Part shown: piece after piece, positions 52,055-61,814 of the stretch
Numbering within the stretch: position 1 is the stretch's first letter
How the letters are laid out: each line of letters opens with the position of its first letter
DNA from: CAVQJU01 sp963729215
GTDB lineage: Bacteria > Acidobacteriota > Vicinamibacteria > Vicinamibacterales > CAVVIG01
Length of the DNA: 64,000 nt
Assembly: GCA_963729215.1 (NCBI GenBank)
Contig: CAVSND010000016.1
Coordinates: 186,001-250,000, forward strand
Direction of reading: 5' to 3'
Notes under the pieces: generated by a model
What the model was told of the DNA's origin: nothing
Seen by the model: the letters and a program-made list of their open reading frames with translations, nothing else
The model's database searches: none
Made by a program: the position numbers and the translations under genes

Positions 52055-54496
52055 ATGCAGATTTTGCGACCTGGCATGTCCGTCGATGCACGGCGCCGCC
52101 GCTGGCGTGTGGTGGACGCGCGCGTGTACGACGACTGTCAGCTGGTCACGCTCTCGGGGCTCGGGCCGAAGAATGCCGGCGAGGAAGCGCGGCTCCTCAT
52201 GCCATTCGACGCAGTCGAACCGGTTCAGCCGCCGCGGCGGCTCCGGTTCGTGCACTCGCGGCTGTGGCGCCGCGCCTGCCTGCAGCTGCTGTCGCACACC
52301 TTCTCCGAGCGACACCTGTGCGCGGCCGGCCGCAGCCGTATCGATCTGCTGCCGCATCAACTCGAGCCCGCCATCGCTCTCATCCGCGGGCATGGCTCCC
52401 GTGTCCTGCTCGCCGACGATGTCGGCCTGGGCAAGACGATCCAGGCGGGGCTGGCGATCGCGGAGCTGCGGGCACGCGGCGCCGCCGACCGCGTGCTCAT
52501 CGTCACGCCTGCGGGACTCCGTGAACAGTGGGCCGACGAGTTGTCACAGCGCTTCGACATCACTGGCGATGTCGTCGATTTTCGAGCGGTCGCGCAGCGG
52601 GCAGCGGCGCTTCCCTACGGGGTCAACCCGTGGACGACCTGGCCGATTGCCATCTCGTCCATCGACTACATCAAACGCGCGGAGGTCCTGACAGCGGTCG
52701 CCGCCTGCTCCTGGGATGTCATCGTCGTGGACGAAGCCCACGGCCTTGCTGCCGCGAGCGATCGGCATGAGGCTGTTGCCGCCCTTGCCGCGCGGGCGGC
52801 GTACGTCATCCTGCTGACAGCCACGCCGCACAACGGCGACCGGCGTGCCTTTGCCTCGCTGTGCGGCCTCGGGGCTCATGGCGATCGCCTGCTGGTGTTC
52901 CGGCGGACTCGCGACGCGGTCCAATCCGGTACCGCGCGACGAGTGCATCGACTCTTCGTGAAGCCGAGCGACCAGGAGCGACAGATGCACGCGCTGCTGG
53001 CGGACTTCAGCCGCGCTGTCCGTGCCGAGCGCGGCGACGGCAATCGCGACGTCTGGCTCGCACTCGCCGTTCTCCACAAGCGCGCCTACTCGAGCGCTCG
53101 CGCTCTCGAGCAGACCGTCGCACGGCGCCTTGCCGCGTTGGAACCGGAGCAGGAAACGGCAGCGCAGCTCGAGCTGCCGCTCGACGACCACGGGGAGGCG
53201 GACGCCGAAGACGAGGCGCCTCGATGGTGGCCGGCGATCGATTTGCATGACCGCGCACTCGAGCGGCGGCTGCTGACCAACCTCGCCGCGGCGGCTGGAG
53301 CGGCGGCGAACAGGGAAACCAAATTCTCGGCCCTTTCGCGTCTCCTGGATCGGCTCGACGAACCCGTCATCGTCTTCACGGAGTATCGCGACACGCTGGT
53401 GCACGTCGCACGCAACCTCGAACGGCCCGCCGCCATCCTGCACGGAGGTCTCACCCGGCAGGAACGGGCAGCGGCGCTCCGGGCATTCGCGGCCGGCGGG
53501 CGCGCGATTCTCCTGGCCACTGATGCGGCAGGCGAAGGGCTCAATCTGCAGCGCACGTGCCGGATCGTCGTCAATCTCGAACTGCCGTGGAATCCGATGC
53601 GTCTCGAACAGCGCATCGGCCGGGTGGACCGAATCGGTCAGCGCCGGACAGTTCACGCGTTTCACCTCATCGCGGCTGGCACGGGCGAGCATCGGTTGCT
53701 GGCCACTCTTCGCGATCGCATCGCGCGGGCGCGCAGGGACGTCGACGCGCCGAATCCGCTTGGGGATTCCGGCGCGGACTGGAGCGACGTCGATGTGGAT
53801 CAAGACGCGGCCAGGCTGGCCATCGACGGCGCCAACCGCCTGAGCGCAGAAGCCGCATCCGACAAGCGCGAGCCTGACATCGGCCGCGCGGCGGCGTATC
53901 GGGACGACGGTATTTTCGCAGCCCGGCGTCTCACGGTCGAACGCGCCTGCACGAGCCGCGCGGGGGAGAGGTCGCGTGTTCACTCGCGGGATCTCGCGCC
54001 GCTGGCGACCAGGATCCGCAACGCTGAAACCCGCAGGCGCCTTGGAGCGAGGATCGTGGCGATCTGGGAGACCGGGGTCGAGGATGCGTACGGCCGGCGC
54101 ATCTCGTCACAGCTGATTGCTCTATCCATGGCGCTGACGCGGCAACCTCAGGGCCCAACGGACAGGGAATGGCTCGAGCGTCTCCTCGCAGCCGTTGCGC
54201 CAGAGTCTCTCCGGTTGATCGGCGCCGCTGCCGCAGGCGACGAAGCGGACGTCATGTCGTCTGTGTCGTCGTTCATTGCCGCGAGGATGGCGCGTGAGCA
54301 ATCGATCAACGCGGCGCTGGCTCCCGCAGCCTATCAGCCCGGGCTGTTCGATCGACGGGCGCATCACGCGCAGGCGGCCATGCGCGCTGCGCAGGAACAA
54401 CTGGCCGAGGCGAGCATCAAGCGCGTGGCGGGACTCGAGCGCCGCGCGGTGCTCTCCGTGCTTCCACCCACGCTGCGTCTGGTGCTGGTCCCGTAA
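52055..54496 (+). CDS. SNF2/RapA-like helicase, DISARM DrmD-like
   Basis: 813 aa. Helicase motifs in order: Q-like LLPHQLEPAI, Walker A ADDVGLGKTIQAG, DEAH in VIVVDEAHGL, LLTATPHNG, then the C-terminal lobe FTEYRDTL, LLATDAAGEGLNLQRTCRIV and QRIGRVDRIGQ. This set is typical of RapA/HepA-type SNF2 ATPases that translocate on duplex DNA, including DISARM DrmD. The gene is followed after six bases by the methyltransferase. A TTG further upstream (52031) is a possible start; I use the ATG. The role in DNA defence is inferred from the pair. Confidence 0.85.
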   Translation: MQILRPGMSVDARRRRWRVVDARVYDDCQLVTLSGLGPKNAGEEARLLMPFDAVEPVQPPRRLRFVHSRLWRRACLQLLSHTFSERHLCAAGRSRIDLLPHQLEPAIALIRGHGSRVLLADDVGLGKTIQAGLAIAELRARGAADRVLIVTPAGLREQWADELSQRFDITGDVVDFRAVAQRAAALPYGVNPWTTWPIAISSIDYIKRAEVLTAVAACSWDVIVVDEAHGLAAASDRHEAVAALAARAAYVILLTATPHNGDRRAFASLCGLGAHGDRLLVFRRTRDAVQSGTARRVHRLFVKPSDQERQMHALLADFSRAVRAERGDGNRDVWLALAVLHKRAYSSARALEQTVARRLAALEPEQETAAQLELPLDDHGEADAEDEAPRWWPAIDLHDRALERRLLTNLAAAAGAAANRETKFSALSRLLDRLDEPVIVFTEYRDTLVHVARNLERPAAILHGGLTRQERAAALRAFAAGGRAILLATDAAGEGLNLQRTCRIVVNLELPWNPMRLEQRIGRVDRIGQRRTVHAFHLIAAGTGEHRLLATLRDRIARARRDVDAPNPLGDSGADWSDVDVDQDAARLAIDGANRLSAEAASDKREPDIGRAAAYRDDGIFAARRLTVERACTSRAGERSRVHSRDLAPLATRIRNAETRRRLGARIVAIWETGVEDAYGRRISSQLIALSMALTRQPQGPTDREWLERLLAAVAPESLRLIGAAAAGDEADVMSSVSSFIAARMAREQSINAALAPAAYQPGLFDRRAHHAQAAMRAAQEQLAEASIKRVAGLERRAVLSVLPPTLRLVLVP

Positions 54497-54502
54497 GGCC
54501 GC

Positions 54503-57500
54503 ATGATCGCCGGGTTCTCGGGGCATTTGCTGTCGGCGTCGTTTCTCGAAGGGGCGCTCCAGGCGGCCGGGCGCGAGGACGCCGCGGCGCGCCGGCTCTT
54601 CGCTCTCGCCAGGCGTCGTGCTGGCGGGCTCGGGCCGTCATCCAGCCTGCGCACCCTGCTCGACGTGGGCGCGATGCCCGCTCTGGGAGCGGTCGGCTTC
54701 GAACCGCCGCTCGACGTCGAGCGCGTCGACGCCGTGCTTGCGGGAACGCTGACTGCCGGAACGCAGCGCCTTGTCCTGATCGTGGCGCCGTGGGGGGAGC
54801 CACTGGAAGTCCTGGTGCATTCCGGCTTCAGGCAGGCGCTTCTCCGCTCGGCGCGATGGTGCGTGCTTTTCAACGGTACCCAGCTCCGCCTCGTGGATGC
54901 CGCCCGCCCGTATTCGCGCCGATTCGCCGAGTTCGACCTGGACGCGGTGGCAGACGACGAGCGGGCGTTCGCGGCGTTCGCGTTCGTGATCGGCGCCCTG
55001 CCGGACGCGCTGCATCTGCTGGTCGAGCAGTCCGAGCGGCATGGCGTCGCCGTCTGCCGGTCACTCAAGGACGGCGTGCTCTCGGCATCGGCTGACGTGC
55101 TGAGGGCACTGGTACGATCGGCGTCCTCACCAGCCGAGTCCTTCGAACAGGCGCTCACGATCGTTTACCGGATCCTCTTTCTCCTCTTTGCGGAGGCGCG
55201 CGGGCTGGTGCCCATGTGGCATCCCGTCTATCGGAACAGCTACAGCATCGCCGCGCTCGGCGCACTCGCCGAACGCGTGAACGGGACTGACGGGCTCTGG
55301 GAGGCGCTCCGGGCGATCGCGCGGCTCGCGCACGCCGGCTGCCGCGCGGGCGATCTTCGCGTGACGGCGTTCAACGGCCGCCTGTTCGCGCCGTCAGGAA
55401 CGCCGCTCGCCGATCGCCGCGATCTGGATGACGAGGCGGCGCGGCGAACGCTGATTGCGCTGACGACCCGCCGGGCGCCGGACGGCGGCGCGCGCGAGCG
55501 CATCGCGTATCGGGATCTCGGCGTGGAACAGCTCGGCACCGTGTACGAAACACTGCTCGACTACGAACCGTCGATTCGGCCCGCAGCCAGGCGGGTTCGG
55601 CAACGGCCCCTGTACGACGTCTCGCTCCAACGTGGTTCAGGTGTCCGAAAGGCGACCGGGACGTTCTACACGCCGCTCCCCATTGCGGACTATCTCGTGC
55701 GGCGCACGCTCGGCCCGCTGGTACGCGAGGCGTCGCCCGATCACATCCTGTCGCTTCGCATCCTCGATCCCGCGATGGGCAGCGGAGCCTTTCTCGTCGC
55801 CGCGTGCCGGTACCTCGCCACAGCGTACGAAACCGCGCTGCTGCGGTCGGGCGGCTGCCACGCCAGCGACATTGGCGAGCAGGAGCGCGCGCTCGTCCGT
55901 CGAACAATCGCGGAGCGGTGTCTGTACGGCGTCGACGTCAATCCGATGGCCGTCCAGGTCGCGCGGCTTTCACTCTGGCTGGCCACCTTGGCCGCCGATC
56001 GGCCGCTGACGTTCCTCGACCATCATCTTCAGACGGGCGACAGCCTGCTCGGCACATGGCTGACGGCTCTCGCTCGAATACCCGGGCGCCGGCGCGCCTC
56101 ACGACGCGACGTCTCAACGCTTCCGATGTTCGACATGGAACCTGTCCGAGGTGTCCTGCAAGCCGCGCTGCCCGTCAGGTTCTCGCTCGAGTCCATTCCC
56201 AACGACACCGTCGAAGACGTTCGCGCGAAGGAGCAGGCGCTCGCGCGCCTCAACCGGCGCGACACAGGGTTGTCGCGCTGGAAGCGCGTCGGGGATCTGT
56301 GGTGTGCCCACTGGCTCGCGGATGTCGGCGAACGCGCGCCGGCCGCCGCGTTCAGCGCCCTGTCCGACGCCATCGTGTCCGGTTCAGGCGCTCTTCCACC
56401 CGCGCTCGCGGATCGCTATCTCCGGCGGGCAGACGAAGCCGCACGCGCCCGCCGCCTTTTTCACTGGGAGCTCGAGTTCCCGGAGGTCTTCTTTGGCAGC
56501 GACGGCCGCCGCCTCGAGAACGCCGGCTTTCACGCGGTGATCGGCAACCCTCCGTGGGACATGATGCGGGCGGACGCCGGATCGGCCGAGTCCCGTGAAC
56601 ACACGCGCACGGAGATTGCGCCCGTTCTTCGCTTCGCCCACGACTCGGGCATCTACACGGCCCAGTCGAAGGGCCACGCGAATCGATATCAGCTCTTCAC
56701 CGAGCGCGCGCTGGCGCTCGCGCGCCACGGGGGACGCATCGGTCTCGTGCTGCCCGCCGGCCTGGCCACCGACCAGGGCAGCGCGGCCCTCCGCCGCCGG
56801 TTACTCTCCGATTGCGACGTCGACGCCCTCGTCTCGTTCGACAACCAGCGCGGTGTGTTCCCGATACACCGCAGCGTCCGTTTTCACCTGATTACCGCGA
56901 CTCGAGGATCCCCGACTCGCGTCATCGCGTGCCGGCCGGCGGAACGCGATCCGGCCGCGCTCGAGACGACCGGGGACGAGCCACCGGCCGCGTCGGCGTG
57001 GTTTCCGGTGCGGATCACGCCGGGCCTCATTCACCGGCTGTCGGGCGATGGCCTGGCGATTCCGGATTTTCGCTCCGAAACGGACGTCGTCATCGCCGAA
57101 CGTGCGGCGTCGCTCTTTCCGCCGGCAGGCGACGCGCGTGGCTGGCGCGCTCGTTTCGGCCGGGAGCTGAACGCGACCGAGGACCGGGCGGCTTTCGGCA
57201 GGCCCGGCTCGGGCCTGCCGGTCATCGAAGGCAAGCACGTCGAACCCTTTCGCGTCCACGTTGAGCGGGCGCGCGCCGGCATCGCGAGAGCCAGCGCGCG
57301 GCGGCTGCTCGACCCCTCGCGGTACGCACGGCCGCGGCTCGCCTACCGGGACGTTGCGGGCGCCTCAAACCGCCTGACGCTCATTGCGGCGATCCTTCCG
57401 CCGCAGTGCGTTTCGACTCACACGGTGTTCTGCCTGCGCACACAGGTTTCGCTCGCGGCCCAATGGTGCTTGTGCGGTCTCTTCAACAGCTTCGTCGTCA

Positions 57501-57805
57501 ATTACCTCGTCCGCATGCGCGTGACCACGCACGTCACCACTTCGACCGTCGAACGGCTGCCGCTGCCCACGCAAGCGGACTCGCCTCGCGCTTTGCGAGA
57601 GATCGCCGCGATGGCCCGTCTCCTGTCCCGGCGCGACGACGCCATCGCCGCCGCGCGTCTGCAGGCGACGGTCGCGAGCTTGTATCAGCTGAGCGCCGGC
57701 GAATTCGCGCACGTGCTGAGCACGTTTCCGCTCGTTCCAAAGCAGGAACGCGATCGAGCGTACGACACATACGTTGCCACTGAGGCACTGCGGTCACAGA
57801 AATGA
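54503..57805 (+). CDS. Eco57I/PglX-like N6-adenine DNA methyltransferase
   Basis: 1100 aa. Methyltransferase motif I LRILDPAMGSGAFLVAACRY (from about residue 420) and catalytic motif IV NPPW (AVIGNPPWDMM, about 690). C-terminal target-recognition-like region (LPVIEGKHVEPFRVHVERAR; VTTHVTTSTVERLPLP). The N-terminal 200 residues resemble the restriction-endonuclease-like part of type IIG enzymes (WCVLFNGTQLRLVDAARPYS), but no PD-(D/E)xK triad was found. Predicted to methylate adenine in a specific sequence, marking self DNA for the companion helicase. DrmMI or PglX are the nearest named relatives by layout; assignment is by motif only. Confidence 0.85.
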   Translation: MIAGFSGHLLSASFLEGALQAAGREDAAARRLFALARRRAGGLGPSSSLRTLLDVGAMPALGAVGFEPPLDVERVDAVLAGTLTAGTQRLVLIVAPWGEPLEVLVHSGFRQALLRSARWCVLFNGTQLRLVDAARPYSRRFAEFDLDAVADDERAFAAFAFVIGALPDALHLLVEQSERHGVAVCRSLKDGVLSASADVLRALVRSASSPAESFEQALTIVYRILFLLFAEARGLVPMWHPVYRNSYSIAALGALAERVNGTDGLWEALRAIARLAHAGCRAGDLRVTAFNGRLFAPSGTPLADRRDLDDEAARRTLIALTTRRAPDGGARERIAYRDLGVEQLGTVYETLLDYEPSIRPAARRVRQRPLYDVSLQRGSGVRKATGTFYTPLPIADYLVRRTLGPLVREASPDHILSLRILDPAMGSGAFLVAACRYLATAYETALLRSGGCHASDIGEQERALVRRTIAERCLYGVDVNPMAVQVARLSLWLATLAADRPLTFLDHHLQTGDSLLGTWLTALARIPGRRRASRRDVSTLPMFDMEPVRGVLQAALPVRFSLESIPNDTVEDVRAKEQALARLNRRDTGLSRWKRVGDLWCAHWLADVGERAPAAAFSALSDAIVSGSGALPPALADRYLRRADEAARARRLFHWELEFPEVFFGSDGRRLENAGFHAVIGNPPWDMMRADAGSAESREHTRTEIAPVLRFAHDSGIYTAQSKGHANRYQLFTERALALARHGGRIGLVLPAGLATDQGSAALRRRLLSDCDVDALVSFDNQRGVFPIHRSVRFHLITATRGSPTRVIACRPAERDPAALETTGDEPPAASAWFPVRITPGLIHRLSGDGLAIPDFRSETDVVIAERAASLFPPAGDARGWRARFGRELNATEDRAAFGRPGSGLPVIEGKHVEPFRVHVERARAGIARASARRLLDPSRYARPRLAYRDVAGASNRLTLIAAILPPQCVSTHTVFCLRTQVSLAAQWCLCGLFNSFVVNYLVRMRVTTHVTTSTVERLPLPTQADSPRALREIAAMARLLSRRDDAIAAARLQATVASLYQLSAGEFAHVLSTFPLVPKQERDRAYDTYVATEALRSQK

Positions 57806-57836
57806 GCTACATGGCGGCGTCGCGTGCGGGTGTGGC

Positions 57837-58895
57837 TCATCGAGCGGAAACCAGATCGCCCGTTGGGACCTTACCCTGGTCAGCGGGTCTCAGCGCGTAG
57901 TCGAATGTCTGCCGGTACTCCACCGGAAGGCCGCGCTTCAAGGCAGGCCCGTATTGCCACTGCTTCACGGCCCGGAGCAGCAGCCCATCGTAGATGCCAA
58001 ACGAGGACTTGAGAATTTCGACGGACCTGATGCGGCCGTCTTTTCCGATGACGAGCTCCAGCTGGCCGGCATACGTGCGTTTGGCCATCTGTACGAACGG
58101 CGGATTCCACGGCGGCATTGTCCGATTGATCTCGACAGGAGGCGTGACGTCCAGGTCCGTTTTGTCGTATACGCGCGGCACGGGAGCAAACGCCGCCGGG
58201 ACTACCGGGCCGGCGGCTGCAGATGACACCACCGGCGCCGAAGAGATCGGCTCGCGGGCCGGGGAAGATATCACTGATGCCGGTTGGATGATCTCGGCGG
58301 CCGAGGAAAATACCACCGGCGCCGGCACCGGCCTCGATTCAAGAACGGGTTGCGGCTCGACTGGCGCAGTCCGAAGTGCGGCAAGGACACGAAACTCGCT
58401 GGCGAGCAACTCCCAATCCCGCTGCGAGGCCGGGGGCTCAACACTGTGCAGCAGCTCGAGTGCTTCCCCGAACTGCTGATCCGCCGTCGCGTAGTCTCTG
58501 GCTTCGAAACTCGCAACGGCTGAATGGTACGCCTTGTTCGCCAGTTCGGGCACGAGCCAGGCCCGCACCGCGCGATAGACGGACGTGAACTTCGGCGCCT
58601 GTTCATTCAGGCCGTCGAGACCGAGAGGGTGCCGGGCCACCAGCCCCTCGACCACGCGTTCTGCGTCGGCGTCGCGATCGAGCGCCAGCAGGCAAAGCGC
58701 CCGATATTCGTCGATTTGGTCGATGACGGCCGAATCGTCCACCTTGACCATCGCCAGCAATGCTTCCTCGTACGCGGCCGTGCTATACAGCCGACCGACT
58801 TCTTTGAGCGGGTCGTCGGCTCGCAGCGTGGCTATCGTCGTCAGCACGACTCCTGTGCCGACCAACAATCGGGTCATCCACGTGCGCATCCCCAT
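57837..58895 (-). CDS. TonB-family protein with TPR-like N-terminus
   Basis: About 352 aa. Signal anchor (RTWMTRLLVGTGVVLTTIAT), an Ala-rich helical region with TPR-like repeats (about 35-170), a Pro/Val/Ser-rich linker spanning the envelope, and a C-terminal TonB domain (YAGQLELVIGKDGRIRSVEI and GLLLRAVKQWQYGPALKRGL). It would transmit energy to an outer-membrane receptor or act as a structural linker. No ExbBD or receptor gene is nearby. The ATG at 58895 follows GGAGG; 58889 is the alternative. Convergent with the methyltransferase gene. Confidence 0.82.
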   Translation of the reverse strand: MGMRTWMTRLLVGTGVVLTTIATLRADDPLKEVGRLYSTAAYEEALLAMVKVDDSAVIDQIDEYRALCLLALDRDADAERVVEGLVARHPLGLDGLNEQAPKFTSVYRAVRAWLVPELANKAYHSAVASFEARDYATADQQFGEALELLHSVEPPASQRDWELLASEFRVLAALRTAPVEPQPVLESRPVPAPVVFSSAAEIIQPASVISSPAREPISSAPVVSSAAAGPVVPAAFAPVPRVYDKTDLDVTPPVEINRTMPPWNPPFVQMAKRTYAGQLELVIGKDGRIRSVEILKSSFGIYDGLLLRAVKQWQYGPALKRGLPVEYRQTFDYALRPADQGKVPTGDLVSAR

Positions 58896-58988
58896 CCGAG
58901 CCGCCTCCGTCACGAATAGTGTCAGGAGACGGCCAAGCGTTTCAGCGCGTACTGCATTCGCGTGCTCACGAAGCATTCGTGGCCACTC

Positions 58989-59043
58989 CGTAGCGGCCCG
59001 CTTTAGCCGGCCGGCGAACGTCCGCCTGAAGGCGGACGCTACG
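58989..59043. repeat. Palindromic repeat, copy 3
   Basis: Same unit as at 13428 with small changes (CGTAGCGGCCCGCTTTAGCC). The following bases (GAGTGAGAAGTACGCTATAC) also resemble those after copy 1, so the true repeat is longer than 55 bases. It lies between the TonB gene and the 74-aa gene. Confidence 0.85.
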
Positions 59044-59078
59044 AGTGAGAAGTACGCTATACGCTTCTGGAAAACGCT

Positions 59079-59303
59079 CTAGCTGGTCGTGCGTCTGCGC
59101 GTCTGGGCGAGGTACCGTTCGGCCTTGGCGAGCGCCTGCCGCTCGGCCTCGTCGCGGGTGGACGCCTCGGCGCGCGCAAAGCGCGCGCCGGGATCCACGT
59201 TGTTGATGGTGCAGTAGAAGACGTCGCCGACCTGGTAGGTTTCGATTTCGATCGGCCAGCCGCCGAGCTCCTGGCGACGCCGCTCGTAGCCTTCGGCTTT
59301 CAT
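59079..59303 (-). CDS. Small hypothetical protein
   Basis: 74 aa. A beta-strand-rich first half (GWPIEIETYQVGDVFYCTIN) and an amphipathic, Ala/Glu/Arg-rich helix (ASTRDEAERQALAKAERYLA), a common small-protein layout. Family not recognised. Its ATG is one base after the rhodanese stop, so it is co-transcribed with that gene. Confidence 0.65.
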   Translation of the reverse strand: MKAEGYERRRQELGGWPIEIETYQVGDVFYCTINNVDPGARFARAEASTRDEAERQALAKAERYLAQTRRRTTS

Positions 59304-59304
59304 G

Positions 59305-60132
59305 CTACGGCCTCTCCACCGGCACGCCGACGAGATTGCCCCACTCGGTCCACGAACCGTCGTAGTTCTTCACGTTCTTGAATCCGAGGAGATACTTCAG
59401 GACGAACCACGTGATGCTCGAGCGTTCCCCGATGCGGCAGTACGCAATCACGGGCGCGTCAGCGGACACGCCCTGGCTGCCGTACAGCGCCTTCAGCTCG
59501 TCCACGCTCTTGAATGTTCCGTCCTCGTTGCAGTTCTTGCCCCAGGGGATGCTTTTCGCGCCCGGGATATGGCCGCCGCGCTGGCAGGTTTCCGGGAGTC
59601 CCGGCGGCGCGAGAATCTCGCCCGTGAACTCGGCGGGGCTGCGGACATCGACCAGCGACGCCTTTTTCGCGGCCGATGCCTGCTGGACTTCCGGCAGGAA
59701 CGCCCGGAGCGACAAATCCGGCCCGCTGGCCTTGTAGGTTTTCGCGGCGGCGTTCGGCTTGTCGGTGGACAATGGCCGGCCCTCCGCCAGCCACTTCTTC
59801 CGGCCGCCGTCCATCATGCGTACGTCCTCGTGCCCGTACATCTTCAATTGCCAGAACGCCCAGGCGGCGAACCAGTTGTTGTTGTCGCCGTACAGGATGA
59901 TCGTCGTCTTGTTATCGATGCCGCTCTTGCCGAGGAGCTCCTCGAGCTTCTTGAGCGGGATGATGTCGCGCGTCAGGGTGTCGCAAAGCTCGGTCGTCCA
60001 GTTCCACCCGGAGGCTCCCGGCACGTGGCCCTGATCGTAGGCGGTGGTATCAACATCCACCTCGACGATGCGGATATTGGCGTCGGTTGCATGCTGGGCA
60101 ACCCAGTCGGTTGTGACAAGTACATCAGCCAT
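59305..60132 (-). CDS. sseA: Sulfurtransferase with two rhodanese domains
   Basis: 275 aa, SseA/thiosulfate sulfurtransferase type. The N-terminal inactive rhodanese domain (IRIVEVDVDTTAYDQGHVPG) is followed by the catalytic domain with DVRSPAEFTG and the active-site loop CRIGERS (VIAYCRIGERSSITW). Transfers sulfur from thiosulfate or mercaptopyruvate. The loop CRIGERS favours thiosulfate-type substrates (family knowledge). Start chosen at the Met of MADVLVTTDWV; an ATG eight codons upstream is possible. Confidence 0.92.
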   Translation of the reverse strand: MADVLVTTDWVAQHATDANIRIVEVDVDTTAYDQGHVPGASGWNWTTELCDTLTRDIIPLKKLEELLGKSGIDNKTTIILYGDNNNWFAAWAFWQLKMYGHEDVRMMDGGRKKWLAEGRPLSTDKPNAAAKTYKASGPDLSLRAFLPEVQQASAAKKASLVDVRSPAEFTGEILAPPGLPETCQRGGHIPGAKSIPWGKNCNEDGTFKSVDELKALYGSQGVSADAPVIAYCRIGERSSITWFVLKYLLGFKNVKNYDGSWTEWGNLVGVPVERP

Positions 60133-60233
60133 GGCGCTGCATCCTTTCTCGTTCAAACGTGCTCTTGACTTGCTCTTCCCGCCGGTCCGAAGCTGATCAT
60201 CTTGTCACGAGAAGCCGCCGTCTCGTCAACTGG

Positions 60234-60239
60234 TATAGT
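60234..60239 (+). promoter_or_regulatory. Extended -10 box of the aldehyde dehydrogenase gene
   Basis: TGG-TATAGT (TGn plus a five-of-six hexamer) ends 20 bases before the ATG at 60260, in the gap divergent from the rhodanese gene. No clear -35 box. Confidence 0.35.
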
Positions 60240-60259
60240 TGCGGTTAACCCTCAGTTTC

Positions 60260-61723
60260 ATGAAGACATATCAGCCCTACATCAACGGCGAGTTCGTCAC
60301 GCCACAATCCACCGCCACAATCGACGTGATCGATCCGGCCACGACCGAGGTGATCGCGCGGGTGCCCGACATGTCGGCCGGCGATGTCGACCGCGCCGTG
60401 AAAGCCGCGCGGACCGCGTTCGACGAGGGTCCCTGGCGCGACGTGACGGCTCAGGATCGCGGCCGCGTCCTTTTCAAGCTGGCCCAGCTCGTTCGCGACA
60501 GGACGGATGAACTGGCCGAGCTCGAAACCCGCAACAGCGGCAAGCCGATTGTCGAAGCCGAATTCGACATCGCCGACGTCGCGACCTGCCTCGAGTACTA
60601 CGGCGGGATGGCCACCAAGATTCAGGGCGACGTCCTCCCGGTTCCCGACAACGCGTTGAGTCTCGCCCTGCGCGAGCCGATCGGGGTGGCCGGCCAGATC
60701 GTCCCGTGGAACTACCCGCTGTTGATGGCCACGTGGAAGCTCGCGCCGGCCATCTGCGCGGGTTGCACGGTCGTGCTCAAGCCCGCCGAGCAGACGCCGC
60801 TCAGTCTCCTCGCCCTCGCATCGAGCTTCGAAGAGGCCGGCCTGCCTCCGGGCGTCGTCAACATCGTCACGGGCTTAGGCGAGACCGCCGGCGCCGCGAT
60901 CGTCGAGCATCCCGATGTGGATCTGATCGCGTTCACGGGCAGCGCCGAGGTCGGCAAGGTGATCATGCGTGCCGCGGCTGGCACGTTGAAGAAGATTTCG
61001 CTCGAGCTCGGCGGCAAGTCGCCCAACATCTTCTTCGCCGACGGCAATTTCGAAGCGGCGGTGGATGGCGCGTTGTTTGGCGTCTTCATCAACCAGGGCG
61101 AGGTCTGCACCGCCGGCAGCCGCATCCTGGTGCAACGGCCGATCTACAAGAAGTTCGTTGACGCGATGGTGGAAAAGGCCAAAACGATTACGCTCGGTCA
61201 CGGCATGGATCGGGCGACAAAGATGGGGCCGCTGGTCAGCCGCGAGCAGTTCGACCGGGTACGGTCCTATCAGGAGATCGGCAAGGGCGAAGCCAAGCTC
61301 GCGCTTGGCGGCGGGCGCGCGACCGGCGGCGCGCTCGATCGCGGCTACTTCGTCGAACCCACGATCTTCTACGACGTGGACAACAGCAACCGCATCGCGC
61401 GTGAAGAGATCTTCGGACCGGTCGCCTCGGTCATTCCGTTCGACGACGAGCAGGATGCGCTGCGAATCGCCAACGACACGTTCTACGGACTTGCGGCCGC
61501 CGTCTGGACTCGCGATATTTTCCGCGCCATGCGCGTCGTCAAGAACCTGCGGGCGGGCATCGTGTGGGTGAACCACATGCAGCCGACCTATGTCGAGGCG
61601 CCGTGGGGCGGCTACAAGCAGAGCGGCATCGGGCGCGAGCTGGGCAAATGGGGCGTCGACGAATATCTGAATGTCAAACAGGTGTACATCAACCTGTCAG
61701 AGGAACCTATCAACTGGTTCTAG
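60260..61723 (+). CDS. NAD(P)-dependent aldehyde dehydrogenase
   Basis: 487 aa, class 1/2-like ALDH. Cofactor motif FTGSAEVGK, catalytic Glu in LELGGKSPN, catalytic Cys in NQGEVCTAGSR, and the C-terminal EIFGPVASVIPF and GGYKQSGIGRELG. The betaine-aldehyde/aldehyde dehydrogenase subgroup is suggested by PWNYPLLMATWKLAPA, but the substrate is not settled. Start at MKTYQPYINGEF. Confidence 0.92.
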   Translation: MKTYQPYINGEFVTPQSTATIDVIDPATTEVIARVPDMSAGDVDRAVKAARTAFDEGPWRDVTAQDRGRVLFKLAQLVRDRTDELAELETRNSGKPIVEAEFDIADVATCLEYYGGMATKIQGDVLPVPDNALSLALREPIGVAGQIVPWNYPLLMATWKLAPAICAGCTVVLKPAEQTPLSLLALASSFEEAGLPPGVVNIVTGLGETAGAAIVEHPDVDLIAFTGSAEVGKVIMRAAAGTLKKISLELGGKSPNIFFADGNFEAAVDGALFGVFINQGEVCTAGSRILVQRPIYKKFVDAMVEKAKTITLGHGMDRATKMGPLVSREQFDRVRSYQEIGKGEAKLALGGGRATGGALDRGYFVEPTIFYDVDNSNRIAREEIFGPVASVIPFDDEQDALRIANDTFYGLAAAVWTRDIFRAMRVVKNLRAGIVWVNHMQPTYVEAPWGGYKQSGIGRELGKWGVDEYLNVKQVYINLSEEPINWF

Positions 61724-61735
61724 ATTGCACAATAC

Positions 61736-61790
61736 CGTAGCGGCCGGCTTCAGCCGGCCGGCGAACGTCCGCCTGAAGGCGGACGCTACG
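61736..61790. repeat. Palindromic repeat, copy 4
   Basis: CGTAGCGGCCGGCTTCAGCC start and TCCGCCTGAAGGCGGACGCT end, identical to the consensus of copies 1-3. It lies between the aldehyde dehydrogenase and DinB genes, 12 bases after the first stop. Confidence 0.88.
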
Positions 61791-61814
61791 TGTCACTTCA
61801 CGGAGGCAGCGAAC

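Noticed and set aside
54503..55150. Type IIG nuclease domain at the N-terminus of the methyltransferase
   Set aside because: The fold-like segment is there, but I could not find a PD-(D/E)xK set of residues.
52055..57805. Complete DISARM or BREX system
   Set aside because: DrmA, DrmB, DrmC, BrxC, PglZ and similar genes are absent, so only a related two-gene module is claimed.
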